From assembly GCA_023376005.1 (NCBI GenBank), contig CM042145.1, positions 66,024,974 to 66,088,973 of the forward strand: 64,000 nt of DNA, written 5' to 3'. Positions 23,868 to 36,869 of this stretch are shown one piece after another (positions within the stretch are counted from its first letter, which is position 1; each line of letters opens with the position of its first letter). The notes under the pieces were generated by a model. That model was given only the letters and a program-made list of their open reading frames with translations, was not told the DNA's origin and did no database searches. A program made the position numbers and the translations under genes. The DNA comes from Doryteuthis pealeii. Its lineage: Eukaryota; Mollusca; Cephalopoda; Myopsida; Loliginidae.

Positions 23868-25147
23868 GACTAACAATAACTAGTACAATGTCCCTTGTAA
23901 CTAAATCCTTACTCTAAATAAATAATTTATATTACAAACAGAAACAAATCATCCCAGATTGTATATCATATGCGTGTCAGTGAACCAAACTGAAAAGCAC
24001 TAAATCAAAGTGCTAAAGGTCAGAGAGATAAGGTCTAAGACTCCATGCTTCAGTCATTCCTATCTCTTTTCTTCTATTCTTCTGCTGCTATGAGTCTGTC
24101 AAGCCGAGAGGGGAGAACCCCCCACACATACACACACACACACACATTTTCTGTCAAAGTGAGGACCTCTACTTTGTGATATCAATTCAACTGGTCATCT
24201 CCTGTTAAAAGTATGAACCTCACTGCTTGGCCCTCAATCCAACCCCCCCCACACACACACACACACTCTGTCAAAGTGAGGACCTCTACTTTGTGATATC
24301 AATTCAACTGGTCATCTCCTGCTAAAAGTATGAACCTCACTGTTTGGCCCTTAATCCAAAACTGACTGGCTTTCCAATTCCCTGTCTGACCCATTTTTTA
24401 AAATCTCATCCCAACTTTCATTCTCTGAGATCTCATCAACCCAATGAAATTTGAAAATTTCTATGTTTCAAGACCACCCACAGCTGTTCCCTATCTGAAC
24501 TGTATCTATTCAAAAACAGACCGGTTGTTGCCTACCTATTTTTATTGCTTCCTTGACAGAGCATTCACATCAAGACCCTGTGATCATCAAGACCATATAC
24601 ACATATATACACACTCACACATATATACATGTATGCACATGTCTATGATCTATACACACACACACACACATATATAAATATATATATATATATATATACC
24701 TATATGTGGCTTGTCTTTATCCTCATACCCACGTATCTACTTGTCTACGTAATCACACATACTTACTCTTGCAGCTGCATGTTGTATCTCGCAACACATG
24801 CAGCAACGCGTTGTGTCATACTCCACTTTTCGGCATACATGTCCGGTACCTAAACCACCCCCAACCTCGTCGTAAGTGTTGCTTATCAAATTGGTCAAAT
24901 AAAACAAAAAGGGAGATAATTTAACACATTTGTCCGTGGAAATCTCTAGGGACCATATGACCTTTAGGCACCCCTTTTGTGATCTCGATTCATGGAGACA
25001 TTTTTTCCATTTACACCGTCAAAATCCGGTTAATTATTAACGAATTTAAGAGTTGTTTTTTTTTTAATTATAAAACTAACCCCTAACCCTAACACTAACC
25101 CCTAACAAATAACAGGATTTTGATGGTGTAAATGAGACAAGTGTTGT

Positions 25148-25741
25148 TTTGTTGTTTTGTTTTACGGCATATCAACCTCAGTGGGTCATTTAATGCCGAT
25201 AAAGTTTTCAAATAAATCAATTCTTAATCGATAATACAATTTTTTTTATAAATACATTTTTCTATTTAACCCATAGATGGGACCCTAACAGGTACTACCA
25301 CTCCGGGTCAGAGTGGACCAGGGAGCAATGGTGATGAAGGGGTGCTCCACATTCCCAAACCTCCAAAACTGGAACCTCACCATCAGATAGAGTTTAACGT
25401 CATCCCCAGGACATGTAGACCCTCAGTCACCGCCTTCTAGCATCCATATGATAAAAAGGGGTTGGGGCTTGCCATAAGGGCAATAGGGTTGGGAAAATCA
25501 TATAGGTGCTAGGGCTTGATGTGACCAGCCGATTGATCGGAGGGGGCCTCTCCGACCGCCCGTCTAGCCCAAGATAGGACCAAAGTGGAGTATTACATGT
25601 CATGAACTGCTCATCCACCTGGGCTCTATCCTTAAGCATCACGGGTCGCCACCCACGGCCAACAGGTGGTCCCATTGGGGGAGTCTTACCCCTATGCAGA
25701 GGTGCAGTCGGTGCATTCTAACGCCCCAGCCGACAGGGCGG
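25148..25741 (-). mobile_element. SINE-like element, right arm
   Basis: Mirror of 8608-9205, with the target duplication at 25136-25147 and 25742-25753. The AAAAC tail differs by a few bases from the left arm. Confidence 0.75.
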
Positions 25742-25889
25742 GACAAGTGTTGTGAGTCAAGATCGTGGAAATAGCTGCGTAAAGGTCATATGGTCCATCT
25801 CTAGTTTTGAAAAAATCATTTCCTGTCAAATATATTTCAAATTAGTAGAAAACTACTAATAACAACATAACAGATTAGATTAATATATA

Positions 25890-26514
25890 TCTTATTATAA
25901 TGGAGATTGTTTGCTTTTCTGTCTGTAACCGAAACTATATCACTACTCAAGTCCTAATTCCCTTTGTTATTTACGTCACATTCTCCATGATTCTATTTTT
26001 AATTAAACCTCAATTTTCTAATAAAATTGTTTTACATTATTAATACTGTTAATCATATCTACAAATAAATAATATGCAATTGTATTTATATATACACTAA
26101 AATAGCAGTTTACAGTGTAAACAGGAAGGCTTATTTGCATATTGAAATTAAAAATTTGATTTTAATAAATATGTGCTTAGTATTATTGATTTTTAATCGT
26201 ATGGTTTTATCTTAATGAATATGATCAAAAATCTCTTCAATAAATCTTAAAAGAAATCGATTAACGAGAAGAAATAATTCTGATTTTATTCTTTACTTCC
26301 TATTTTAACTAAGTTATTAAATTAGGAAAATTTAGTAATGAAAGACGAGAGTGATAGAAGTATAAGTTTCAGTTGTTCTATTTTTCGATTATACACCCCT
26401 CTGTTTCAAATCATTTTATCTGCATTCTTTAGTTTCATTAGCCTTTCTAATTTAATATATTCTATTACATTAAAACTTAAATACTTGTACCCGGAGGGTG
26501 CATATATTTGCTAG
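25890..26514 (+). mobile_element. non-autonomous Helitron, right arm
   Basis: Mirror copy of 7835-8459: TC start after A, GTACCC-GGA-GGGTGC hairpin, CTAG end before T. Confidence 0.85.
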
Positions 26515-26872
26515 TATATATATATATATATATATATTATTATACTAAAGCTGAGATTATCACTATTTAATGTCTAAAGGCTTTTTTCCTGGTTAGTTTA
26601 ATTACACGAAAGTTATACTAAATTATACCTTAGTTTTAGGATTACGTTATGTTTGAAAAAAATTCCATTTTAATTGGTTCTAATTAGTCGTAATTTGCAA
26701 TTAAGTCAAAAACTCACCCGACTCTCTCTTATATATCTGCTGGTCTTTTCCCCCCTCCCTAATATTCTTTCTAGAGAGTTAAGACAAAGAGAAGTGTGTG
26801 TTTTTCAGCTGAAAAACCAGCAGCCAGAGAGAAGATATCTCCCCTACCACATCTCCAATCTTCTTTCTATCT

Positions 26873-27142
26873 TTACAGGCCACAGAGAAGAACTTTTGTT
26901 TTGGGTTTATTCAGGAGGAGATTTTTACGAAGAGTTGAGTCACTCCTGAATGTTGTCCTGATATCATAAGGATTACATATCTTTTGAATCTTTTCAGCCA
27001 AGCCTTTGACATATGGCAGACAGACTGTGGCGAGTTTTTGGGTATCATCCTCTGTCTTGTGATCCAGATTTCTCATAGCCGATACTATGCTCTCAGAAAA
27101 AAAACAAGACATTAGGTTTATATGTTCCACTGGATTGTCCAA
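26873..27142 (-). pseudogene. Penelope-like element fragment, right arm
   Basis: Mirror of 7198-7476. One substitution (Arg to Gln) and a shifted N-terminus are the only changes visible in the frame. Confidence 0.6.
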
Positions 27143-27147
27143 TTGGA

Positions 27148-27230
27148 CACATGGCCTAGTGGATAAGGTAGTTAGGTTAAGACAGTTCTAAGTGACAGTT
27201 ATCTCTAGATTGCAGGTTCAATCCTGATCA
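27148..27230 (+). repeat. tRNA-Arg-like sequence, right arm
   Basis: Mirror of 7120-7202, with the same A-box and B-box-like motifs. Confidence 0.5.
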
Positions 27231-27752
27231 AGGGCAGCAGTAACATAGAATAATAATTAACACAAAGTTCCGTAATGGCTCCCGATTACGACAGGAAAGT
27301 TCCCGAATCCGAAAAGCAGGTTCCCGAGTCTGACAATAAATACTTGAAGAAGGCCGGAGGACATATCGGTTGAATAACAATGAAGATGAGGACAATAGTC
27401 CGAATATCGCAAGATGAAATAACTGTAAAGTACAACCCTCATTTTTTGTGTCTATTCTCAATAAAATCCAACTTATTTGGACGGTTTTGGAAAACTTTAA
27501 ATTGACGAAATAATATTATCCTGTGATTTTCTTTCAACAATCCAAGCTGAGCTCAATGGGTGACCCAACGGGTCATGTTTTTTTCTATAAATTGTATGGT
27601 GGCTGAGATAGTTGCCTATTTTTCATTGACACAAATGGTTGGTGCTAAGGACCAGGTAAAAAGTCAGTTTTTCAAGTGTTCATTTTCAGAACAAAAAGCA
27701 CAGATTTTGTAGCTGAGATGTTAAATAAAACTACTTTTAACAAAGAGATATG

Positions 27753-28179
27753 GGACCAAGTAACCAATAAGCACTCTAGCTGGGATCTGTTTTGAAAGGA
27801 ACACCTTTTGCTTTTCACCATAAACTCCTGGTTGTTTGATTACAAACAACAGACAATTTTTTTTTGCATTAGAATTTCACTAAGATTTTTTTAAAGTTTG
27901 TTCATGTATATTTACCACCCAAAGGCAAGTTTTTATACTAAAATAGATTTTGATTTTAACAAAAACAAAATTAGTTATTTCATGTTGTTAATTCAATAGG
28001 AAATTTTTTTTAATGATAAAACTTTAAACGAAAGACACGTTTTTATATTAAAGACATATTTTTATATTAAACTACTTTTTATTTAATCAGAAGAGAAATG
28101 CAGATACGTTTATTTAAATGAAAATAGATTTTATTTACAAAATATTTTTCATGTTTATTCAAATAAAAGGATACCGTTT
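27753..28179. mobile_element. half copy of the TIR element (right arm)
   Basis: Mirror of 6170-6596, starting GGACCAAGTAACCAATAAGC. Confidence 0.6.
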
Positions 28180-28190
28180 ATGCAGAGCTT

Positions 28191-28529
28191 TTGTCTGGTA
28201 AGAGACAGATTGGTTACCCCCAGCTGCATTTCAAGGATGTCTGCAAGAACGATCTCAGGTGCTTTGGCATTGCCACTTTCAGCTGGGAAATTTTGGCTCA
28301 GGACCGCCCTCGGTGGCGGCAGGCTCTCTGTATAGGACTGTTCATGTCTGAAGTCACCCTGGTGCAACATCATGAAGCTAGAAGGTCCAGAAGAAAGCAG
28401 CGGCAACAACAGGGACAGCCTTCACATGCAACATCTGAGGTCGAGAATGTGAAGTCTAATGTTAGAAAGACAGTCACAGGAGGCGCTGTAACTTCAGGGG
28501 CACAAAAATATATAGTCTTCAGAGACTGA
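28191..28529 (+). pseudogene. LINE ORF2 C-terminus, right arm
   Basis: Mirror of 5833-6159 with the same FKDVCKNDL and QDRPRWRQAL motifs. One indel near the end changes the last residues and stop position, so the two arms encode slightly different tails. Confidence 0.75.
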
Positions 28530-29543
28530 AATGCCAATAATAATAAAAAAAATAATTACATTCATTAAGCACTCAGTGAGGTGGGGGGATTCAGCCAATA
28601 AAAATGTTAGGAACATATATGCCGAAAAGGAGGGTTCCCTTAAAAAAAAATTGTGACATTGTAAAAAGTATATGGTACCTCTAAAGGAAATGGCTTCATT
28701 CCTGAAAATGTAACCAAGTGAGTACATGGTACTATTATTTTTTTTTTTTTTTTTTTAACCATTTTGGTTTTTGGTACCTCTAAAGGTGATGGCTTCATTC
28801 GTTAACAAGAACATAGGGATCTTTTTTTTTTACCGTCAGGCTTTTTTGATATATTGTAATAAAATTGACTTTTGCGTTAGGAGTGAAAAATTAAACCAAT
28901 AAAGACATCAGCTGTACACAACTTACCTTCTATCATTCAAACCATCCAAGAAAGATGAAGAAAACATTCTGCAAAAGTAAAGACAAACTCATTAGCAATA
29001 TTCTCTTATCTACACATGGAGACATTAGTGTTGGCTGCCAGCAAAAAACTTACATTCATTAGCTGTGAGGACACCAGGTGCCATCTCAAGGACTTACCAA
29101 GACTGATGACAGGGACGGATAGTGAGAGAGTCAAGGAAATCCATGCTGTTGGAGGAAGAGGAGGAAAAACTGTATTCAAAACAAGGAGCTCATCCCTAAA
29201 ATAGTCCAACATATTCTTCAACCTTTTTCTGGCAACTGTTGCAATAAAACTGACTGACAAAACTGTATGATCGTCCAAGTTATGAGAGCGAGGGACGATG
29301 TAATGAGGAGAAGGAAGACCAGCTGCATTGGCAACTGCTGCTCTTTATACAACTTTTGCTCAGGCAGGTGCTCAAATCCCAAGTGCAGATCTATTAGCCT
29401 CACAAGAGCTGGGCTTCTTAAAGTGGTCCATATAGATCTATTTTGGCAGAGTGAATAAAAGCAGAGAGGGCGTACAGTGTCGGGGGAAAATGTACTAGTT
29501 CGCATTTTTAAAGTGGATATTATTGAATGAACAAAGAAAACAT

Positions 29544-30150
29544 GGACCAAGTAACCAATAAGCACCCCAAATCCTCAACTTAATGAAAGGTTCATATTTT
29601 AACTCTTCACCAGTAACTTCTGCCTCCAAATTTTTGTAAACAAATGATTTTAATCAGAAGTTTATGGAAATGTTGAACTTACAATATATTAAATAGATAG
29701 ATTGTTTGGTACACGTAATCAAATTAAAATTCAATAGCAAAATCTTTTTTTTAAATAAATACTTTTTAATCAGAAGTTTACGAATATTTTTCAACACTTA
29801 CGATAAATAAAAATTTAAAAAATTTTTTTTAAATTAAAAAAAGAAAGATTTTTTTAATACTAAAATAGTTTTTACTTAATCAGAAGAGAAATGCAATTAT
29901 GTTTATTTTAATAAAAATACAGTTTTTATTTGCAAAATATTGTTTGTTTATTTAAATAAAAGGATGCTGTTTAGAAATAGTATCACAAAATTCGTAAAAT
30001 TTGTTTTTGTCAAATACAATACAAGTTAAAAAAAAAAAAAAATCTGTTTGTTTATTTTCAAATATTGGAAGTTGAAGTTACCGGTGATGAGTTAAAATAT
30101 GAACCTTTCATTAAGTTAATGATTTGGGGTGCTTATTGGATACTTGGTCC
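29544..30150. mobile_element. non-autonomous TIR DNA element (right arm)
   Basis: Mirror copy of 4198-4805 with the same GGACCAAGT...ACTTGGTCC ends. Confidence 0.75.
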
Positions 30151-31297
30151 AAAAACTTAAGTAAAATATCCCAAGCTTTGTGCAATTATTGAGCTCATTT
30201 TAGAAACTTTTTTCCAAGTTTGTATATGCACATTATTTAGAAAGCAAACAGGATCACTTTAAACAGAGATTTGGGGCTCAGGACTCACAAATCTCCAACC
30301 TAATATTTGGGATTTCTTCAATTGCAATCAAACCCCCCTCCCCTTCCTATTAAAAATTAATTCAAGAATTAAAAGGTACATTTGCATGTATAATCTATAT
30401 ATTAATACTCGTGTTCCTTAAAAGTACAACCATTATCATCTTGCAACATCCTCTGGTTAAAAATGAGATGAAATGCAAAAATGTAAATCTGATTATCTAG
30501 TGTTGCTTATCCACTGAATTCTTATGAGTGTAGTCACCTCAGCTAAATAATGGACCATTCCGTTTTTATTATAAAGAAAAGGAAATAAAAAGATATGCTA
30601 CACAGAAAAATATAAGAAAGAAAGAGAGTAGGGAGAAAGATAGAAGTGATAATGCTAAGCTGTTTTAATTGAACATAATGAAAAGAAGGAAAGAAAGAAG
30701 ATTGATTGTTAAATCAAGATATACTTTTTACATATTAAACTATATGTAATAGCCCTTAAACATTAAATGTTGTAATATTTAAATTATCATACTGTTATAT
30801 ATCCTCAGGTACTGCTAGTTTAATGATTATTTCAAAATGAATTCCAAGGATAGAGATTTTTCAGTTGCAAAAAGAGGAAGGAAAAAAAAATGAAACAAAA
30901 GACAAGAAAAATATTCAACAAAATTTTATTACAATAAAAACAGATTTATTTTGTGGAAAAAACACTAAACAGATTTTTTCTTTTATTCTTATATACAATA
31001 AAATTCTTTATTTTTTTTAATATTCAATTATTAAAATTATTAAATAAAATTTGAAAGACAAAAATTCAACAAGTGAATGGCATCAGTTGATTAAAAACAA
31101 AGTTGTTTTTTTTGTTTTTTTAAATGGAAATATTGGGTAAAAAAAAGAAAGAAAAAAGAATACCCACCCACCTCACTTCATCTTTTAAATTAAACCATTA
31201 TTTTTTTTTATTTTTTTTTCTATTATTTCACTTCTCACAAATCATTTTCATCATGTCACATTTTTCTCTTTTTAGATATTCATTACATTGAAATGTT

Positions 31298-31400
31298 CTA
31301 TTATTATAAGAGATTGTGCATCTGTCTGTAACCAAAACTACGTCACCACAAACATCACAATTCCCATAGTTATTTATATTATATTCTCAAAGGTTATTAA
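31298..31400 (+). mobile_element. diverged Helitron-like 5' end (right arm)
   Basis: Mirror of 2960-3062, with the same order of motifs as the Helitron at 25890-26514. No 3' end is found next to it. Confidence 0.45.
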
Positions 31401-32919
31401 ATAATCATTATTTAATATTGGTTAGTATCTTATTTATTAAGAATGTTTATATGAAGGTTTTGCCGAGATAGATTTGCCTCAAAATGACCAATATCATTAA
31501 ATGTGTTTATATTTGCTTAATGGCCGACCAGTCTGACAACAACTTCTGCTTAATGTCAAGTCACTTTCTGTTTGAAGAAATTATTCAATGAATATTTTAC
31601 AAATGCTAAGTAGGATTAAGTTTAATAACTAGTTAAGTATTGTCCCTGGTTGAACTGAATTATCTCCCTTTTTGTGTGTATATATTTGTTATGCTATTTG
31701 TGGTGTTAGTAGGTTTTGAAATCTGTTTTCAAACTGAATAAAGTTTCCTAAGGGTTCTACTTTATTTTGTTGTTTATTTTCATTACAGTTATATGTAGCA
31801 CTGTCCAAAAATCACCAAGGGAGATCATTTTTTTAAATTTATTAATTTTAGAACAATTACCAAAAATCAGGGAATTGTTGAATTTTAATGAAATTTTCAC
31901 CAAATTATTATTCAACAACTTAATTTTATAATGAATAGCTTATTTTATTTAAAAAAAAGAAAAAAGAAAAAAAAAAAGACTTTTTTTTATCAATTCAGAA
32001 TGTATGGTTAATTTTGACCTTCAATCATTTCAAGAAAAACAAAAAAAAAAATTTTTTTAATTTAAAAGTTATTTTCTAAAAACTCAAAAACTAATTTTTG
32101 TAGCATGTTTTTTTCTTTGTTGTTTTGTTTTTTTTTTTGTACTTTTAAAAACAACATTTTTCTTTGAATTGATGAAAAGAAATAAAAATTATTTTCAATA
32201 ATTTAATTGGCCTATTTTTATTCACTTAAAAATTTCAAAGTCAATTTTAAACTTCATTCTAACTGAGATAGACCTCTATGTAATCTATTCAAAACTGTAA
32301 GTTAAAAAAATTGTCAATTTTGGACAACATATTTTCTGAGATTTTTAATATAAATTAAAAACTTTTACTAATGTTACTTCATTTTCATCTATAGGTCACA
32401 AAACTGACTGAATTCTCTCCTTTTCTGAATTAATGCAAAGGGATTTCTAATTTCAGTTATCAACTTACATGTCGCAGTTGTGTTATATTTTCTTACATTT
32501 TTTTAATTTTATTTCAATTCATTCATTGAAGACTTTATTTCAAAAGGTAAGTTCTTTTATTTCATTTTCCTTTCAAAAATAGTAAACTTGAAATTAACAC
32601 CTAATTAAATACCTTCTCTCATACCTTCTAAATATTAATTTTTTGGTTATTTCAAATTGTGTAACAATTCTTTTTATAATGAAGAATTGTCAAAAGATTG
32701 AAAATAACTTATTACATTCATTTTAGAGATTAGTCTCCAAATATCTAATATAAATTCTACTTAAATGAATTTAATTCAATTTGTATTAAATTTAAAAATC
32801 ATTTATATATTTCTTTAAATGTTCAGATATCTCTGCAAAATTATCTTAAAGATTATTTAGTAGTTGAGGATGGGAAACCAGTTTTAGGATGTCATGTAAT
32901 GTATCCTATTGGGTCCTAT

Positions 32920-33558
32920 CAATAAGATACTTGAATAGGCCAACAGGGAAAATAAGAATCATTTTTGCTCTGTAAGTGTCTATTGAGTAAGGACATTCAA
33001 AAAGCATTCTACAAAAGAATGACTACAAAACTTTTTGGAAATGTCCAGAATGACTGCTCCTATCACTAAATCAACTTCCTCGATACCCACGGTTTCAACA
33101 CACTCACCATCACCTGCCTCATCATCTTCAATGAAGAAACACATGCCTAAAATTGTTTCAAACAATTTGAAGATGAAATATCTTCTACAAAGAATAAAGA
33201 ATCTAAAGAAAATGTTGGAGGCCGATAAAAAAATTATTAAATATGAAAAACATTTGAAGTTGGAAAGAAGCAAGAACAAAAAAAAAATTGGGTAGCAGAA
33301 AATGAATTCCTCCAAAAAAGAAAACTCAATTGTCTTTGTAGTGGGGTGTAATCAGCAAATCAGCTACTACAGTAGCCTATATTTGAGATACATTGCAAAT
33401 AAAGAAAAAACTGAAGTCAAGCTGGACGACGAATGGTAATGCACCCCCCCCCTCCCACACCACCACCAAACCTCAGTTATTGCTGAAAATGATGACCACC
33501 TACTTTCAGAAAATATTGGATGTACTGTCCAAATAGTGTAAACAATCTTTTTTCTCAG
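32920..33558 (+). other. unknown exon-like region with coiled-coil frame
   Basis: The plus frame 33035-33295 (86 codons) has a Ser/Thr/Pro-rich N-terminal half, then a Lys/Leu-rich stretch (about residues 42-82) with heptad-like leucines (YLLQRIKNLKKMLEADKKII), predicted by eye to be a coiled coil. It could be the linker of a transposase-like protein, but no DNA-binding or catalytic domain is seen. Downstream, TTTCTCAG at 33551-33558 looks like a splice acceptor for the next block. Confidence 0.35.
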
Positions 33559-33914
33559 TTGCTTTGGATGAGGTATTGCTTTTAGTCAGCATCCATTCTA
33601 TGAAAATGGAAAGTATCATTGAGGAATTTTGTGACCCAAGAAAAATCATGCCCCTCATGCTAGTGCGCATTACATTAGTAATTGCATCAAAGCTAAAAAA
33701 AAGATCAAACAAAAGGGAATTCCTCAATAATTTGGACAAGGACAGGATATCATCCATTTTGGACATGGCTATTCCATATGGTCAGATTTAAATTTTGTGA
33801 CAAATGAGAACCAAAGTTAATATCTCATTGGAAATTACCAAATGGATACAAAGGAAATAACTGCAAGAATGCTTAACAATAAAAACAATTGAAAAGCAAT
33901 TAGACGAACTTAAG
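33559..33914 (+). pseudogene. exon-like cassette A (best copy)
   Basis: Bounded by TTTCTCAG on the left and AAG|GTAGGT on the right, i.e. acceptor- and donor-like signals. The frame begins DEVLLLVSIHSMKMESIIEE, continues through KIMPLMLVRITLVIASKLK and, in related copies, reaches a tail CLTIKTIEKQLNELK just before the donor. Two or more stops or shifts interrupt it in every copy. I do not recognise the protein. The tail alone is amplified many times in the following arrays. Confidence 0.45.
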
Positions 33915-35152
33915 GTAGGTAATATCATGCACTTTTTAAAAAATCCTTTTTGAATATTTGAATTTATATTGCAATATATTAGCATATAATAAAACATTGA
34001 TTAATATGTTTTATCAGACAACCATTATAGTTAGAAAAGAATCCTGGTTGACAGCTTACTCCATAGTTCATCTTGGAATCGGAATAACACTGAATGAATC
34101 CAACTATTCCCCATTTACTGCATTAACAGTAATTATTTTATTTTGTTACGAAATGGATACAAGGGAAAGTACTGCAAGAATGCTTAACAATAAAAACAAT
34201 TGAAAAGCAATTAAACAAACTTAAGGTAGATATTACCATGCACTTTCTTGCAGACATCCCATGGCTGCTCCAAGTAAAAAGAAGTTGGAATTAAATTTTG
34301 TGACAAATAAGAACCAAAGTTGATACCTCATTGAAAATTACCAAATGGATGGACAGGAGAGGGTTGCAATGTGAGACTATAGATGTTAGAGGAATCCCCT
34401 AAACTAGAATCACAGATTCGAACGTAGCACGAACAATTGGTAGGAACTATTTTCCGTCCTTTGTCAAGTGGTGTATAATTTCACAAAAATTGCATTGCAA
34501 AAGAACCAAGACACTCAGAGAAAAGACAATTAAGGGACAGTAATTCTACAGCATAAATTGTAGACAAATCATAGTACATGTTTGAAAAAGAAACCCTTGA
34601 TAAACGAGGATGTTTTCTTTTATTGTTTTGTTGTTTTTGTGTGAAATACAATTAATTGACATAAAGTTATGGGAGTGATGTGACACTATTGACATTAGGG
34701 TAATCCCCTGTACTAGAATCACTGAGATTCGAACATAGCACGAACTGGAAGGAACTGTTTTCCGACCTTTGTCAAGTGGTGTATAATTGCACAAAAATTG
34801 GTTAGTAAAATTAATGGAAAGTATCATTGAGGAATTTTGTGACCTAAGAAAATCATGCCCCTCATGCTAGTGTGTATTACATTAGTAATTGCATCAAAGC
34901 TAAAAAAGATCAAACAAAAGGGAATTCCTCAATAATTTGGACAAGGACAGGATATCATCCATTTTGGACATGGCTATTCCATATGGTCAGATTTAAATTT
35001 TGTGACAAATGAGAACCAAAGTTGATACCTCATTGGAAATTGCCAAAGGGATACAGGGGAGATGATTGCAAAAAATGCTTAACAATAAAAACAATTGAAA
35101 AGCAATTAAACGAACTTAAGGTAGATATTACCATGCACTTTATTATTTGATT
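33915..35152. repeat. partial copies of cassette A and intron-like sequence
   Basis: Holds tail copies ending near 34226 and 35120 (TTAACAATAAAAACAATTGA, GCAATTAAACGAACTTAAGG), a second copy of the VRITLVIASKLKK part at about 34830-34990, and a pair of related blocks (AATCCCCTNNACTAGAATCAC-like) at about 34394 and 34700. No intact gene. Confidence 0.55.
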
Positions 35153-35846
35153 GGTTTGGTTTTGTTTTACGGCATATCAACCTCGGTGGATCATTTAATG
35201 CCGATTAAATTTTGAAATAAATCAATTCTTAATGAATAATACAATTTTGTTTATCAACTCATGTTTTTCTATTTAACCCATAGATGGGACCCTAACAGGC
35301 CGATTAAGTTTTGAAATAAATCAATTCTTAATGGATACTACAATTTTGTTTATCAACTCATGTTTTTCTATTCAACCCATAGATGGGACCCTAACAGGTA
35401 CTACCACTCTGGGTCAGAGTAGACCTGGGAGCAATGGTGATGAAGGGTTGCTCCACATTACCCAAACCTCCAAAACTGGAACCTCACCATCAGATAGAGT
35501 TTAACGTCATTCCCGGAGCATGTAGATCCTCAGCCACCGCCTTCTACCACCCATGATAAAAAGGGGTTGGAGCTTGCCAGAAGGCCAATAGGGTTGGGAA
35601 AATCATATAGGTGCTAGGGCTTGACGTGACCAGCCAATTGATTGGAGGGGGCCTCTCCAACCGCCCGGCTAGCCCAAGATAGGGCCAAAGTGGAGTATTG
35701 CATGTCATGAACTGCTCATCCACCTGAGTTCTATCCTTAAGCATCACGGGTTGCCACTCACAGCCAACAGGTGGCCCCACTGGGGGAGTCTTACCCCTAT
35801 GCAAAGGTGCAGTCAGTGCATTCTAACGCCCCAACCGACAGGGCGG
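35153..35846 (-). mobile_element. third copy of the SINE-like element
   Basis: Same family as 8608-9205, read on the minus strand. It has an internal duplication: the ATTTAACCCATAGATGGGAC / TTTTGAAATAAATCAATTCT part occurs twice (about 35210-35300 and 35300-35395). No clear target duplication; both flanks match cassette-A repeat sequence but from different parts, so the insertion was followed or accompanied by rearrangement. Confidence 0.7.
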
Positions 35847-36810
35847 TCAATGATTTGGACAAGGACAAGATATCATCTATTTTGGACATGGCTATTTCAT
35901 AAAGTCATAATTAAATTTTGTGACAAATGAGAACCAAAGTTGATACCTCATTGAAAAATTACCAAAAGGATACAAGGGAAATAATTGCAAGAATGCTTAA
36001 CAATAAAAACAATTGAATAGCAATTAAACGAACTTAAGGTATAAAATACACAGCATTTTCATACGTAATTGGTTGTTGAAAATTACCAAATGGATGGAAA
36101 GGAACAGGGTGTAATGATGCTTAACAATAAAAACAATTGAAAAGCAATTAAACGAACTTAAGGTATAAAATCACCCAGCATTTTCTTACTTGATTGGTTG
36201 TTGGAAATTACCAAATGGATGGAAAGGAACAGGGTGTAATAATGCTTAACAATAAAAACAATTGAAAAGCAATTAAATGAACTTAAGGTGGGTATTACCA
36301 TGCACTTTAAAAAAAAAATCCTTTTGAATATTTGAATTTATATTGCAATATATTAGCTTGTATATTAAACCATTGATTAATGTTTTATCAGACATCCATT
36401 ATAGTTAGAAAAGAATCCTGGTTGACAGCTTACTCCATAGTTCATCTTGGAATCGGAATAACACTGAATGAATCCAATTATTCCCCATTTTCTGCATTAA
36501 CAGTAATTAATAAATTTTGTGACAAATGAGAACCAAAGTTGATACCTCATTGGAAATTACGAAATGGATACAAAGGAGCGTATTGTTAACAATGCTTAAC
36601 AATGAAAACAATTGAAAAGCAATTAAACGAACTTAAGGTATAAAATACCCAGCATTTTCATACGTGATTGATTGTTGAAAATTACCAAATGGATAGAAAG
36701 GAACAGTGTGTAATAATGCTTAACAATAAAAACAATTGAAAAGCAATTAAACGAACTTAAGGTATAAATTACCCAGCATTTTCTTACTTGATTTTTTGCC
36801 ATATATTAAA
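35847..36810. repeat. tandem array of cassette-A tail units
   Basis: About six units of roughly 120-135 bp: CTTAACAATAAAAACAATTG, then GCAATTAAACGAACTTAAGG, then an intron-like CCCAGCATTTTCTTACTTGA, then ATTACCAAATGGATGGAAAG. Each unit is the end of the exon-like cassette plus the first about 45 bases behind its donor site. A TTACTCCATAGTTCATCTTG block at 36430 also occurs at 34060 and 45393. Confidence 0.75.
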
Positions 36811-36869
36811 TTAATTGACAAAACAGCCCTTCGAGGCAAGTACAAAGCTTGAATTTACCAACATGGTAT

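Larger units (their letters stand above)
17284..32919 (-). repeat. right arm of giant inverted repeat
   Basis: Reverse complement of the left arm. The pairing can be followed to 32919, where the left arm ends at the gap; past that point the sequence is unrelated to the DNA left of the gap. In the last 60 bp or so differences rise to about one per 10 bases, again mostly indels. Confidence 0.95.
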
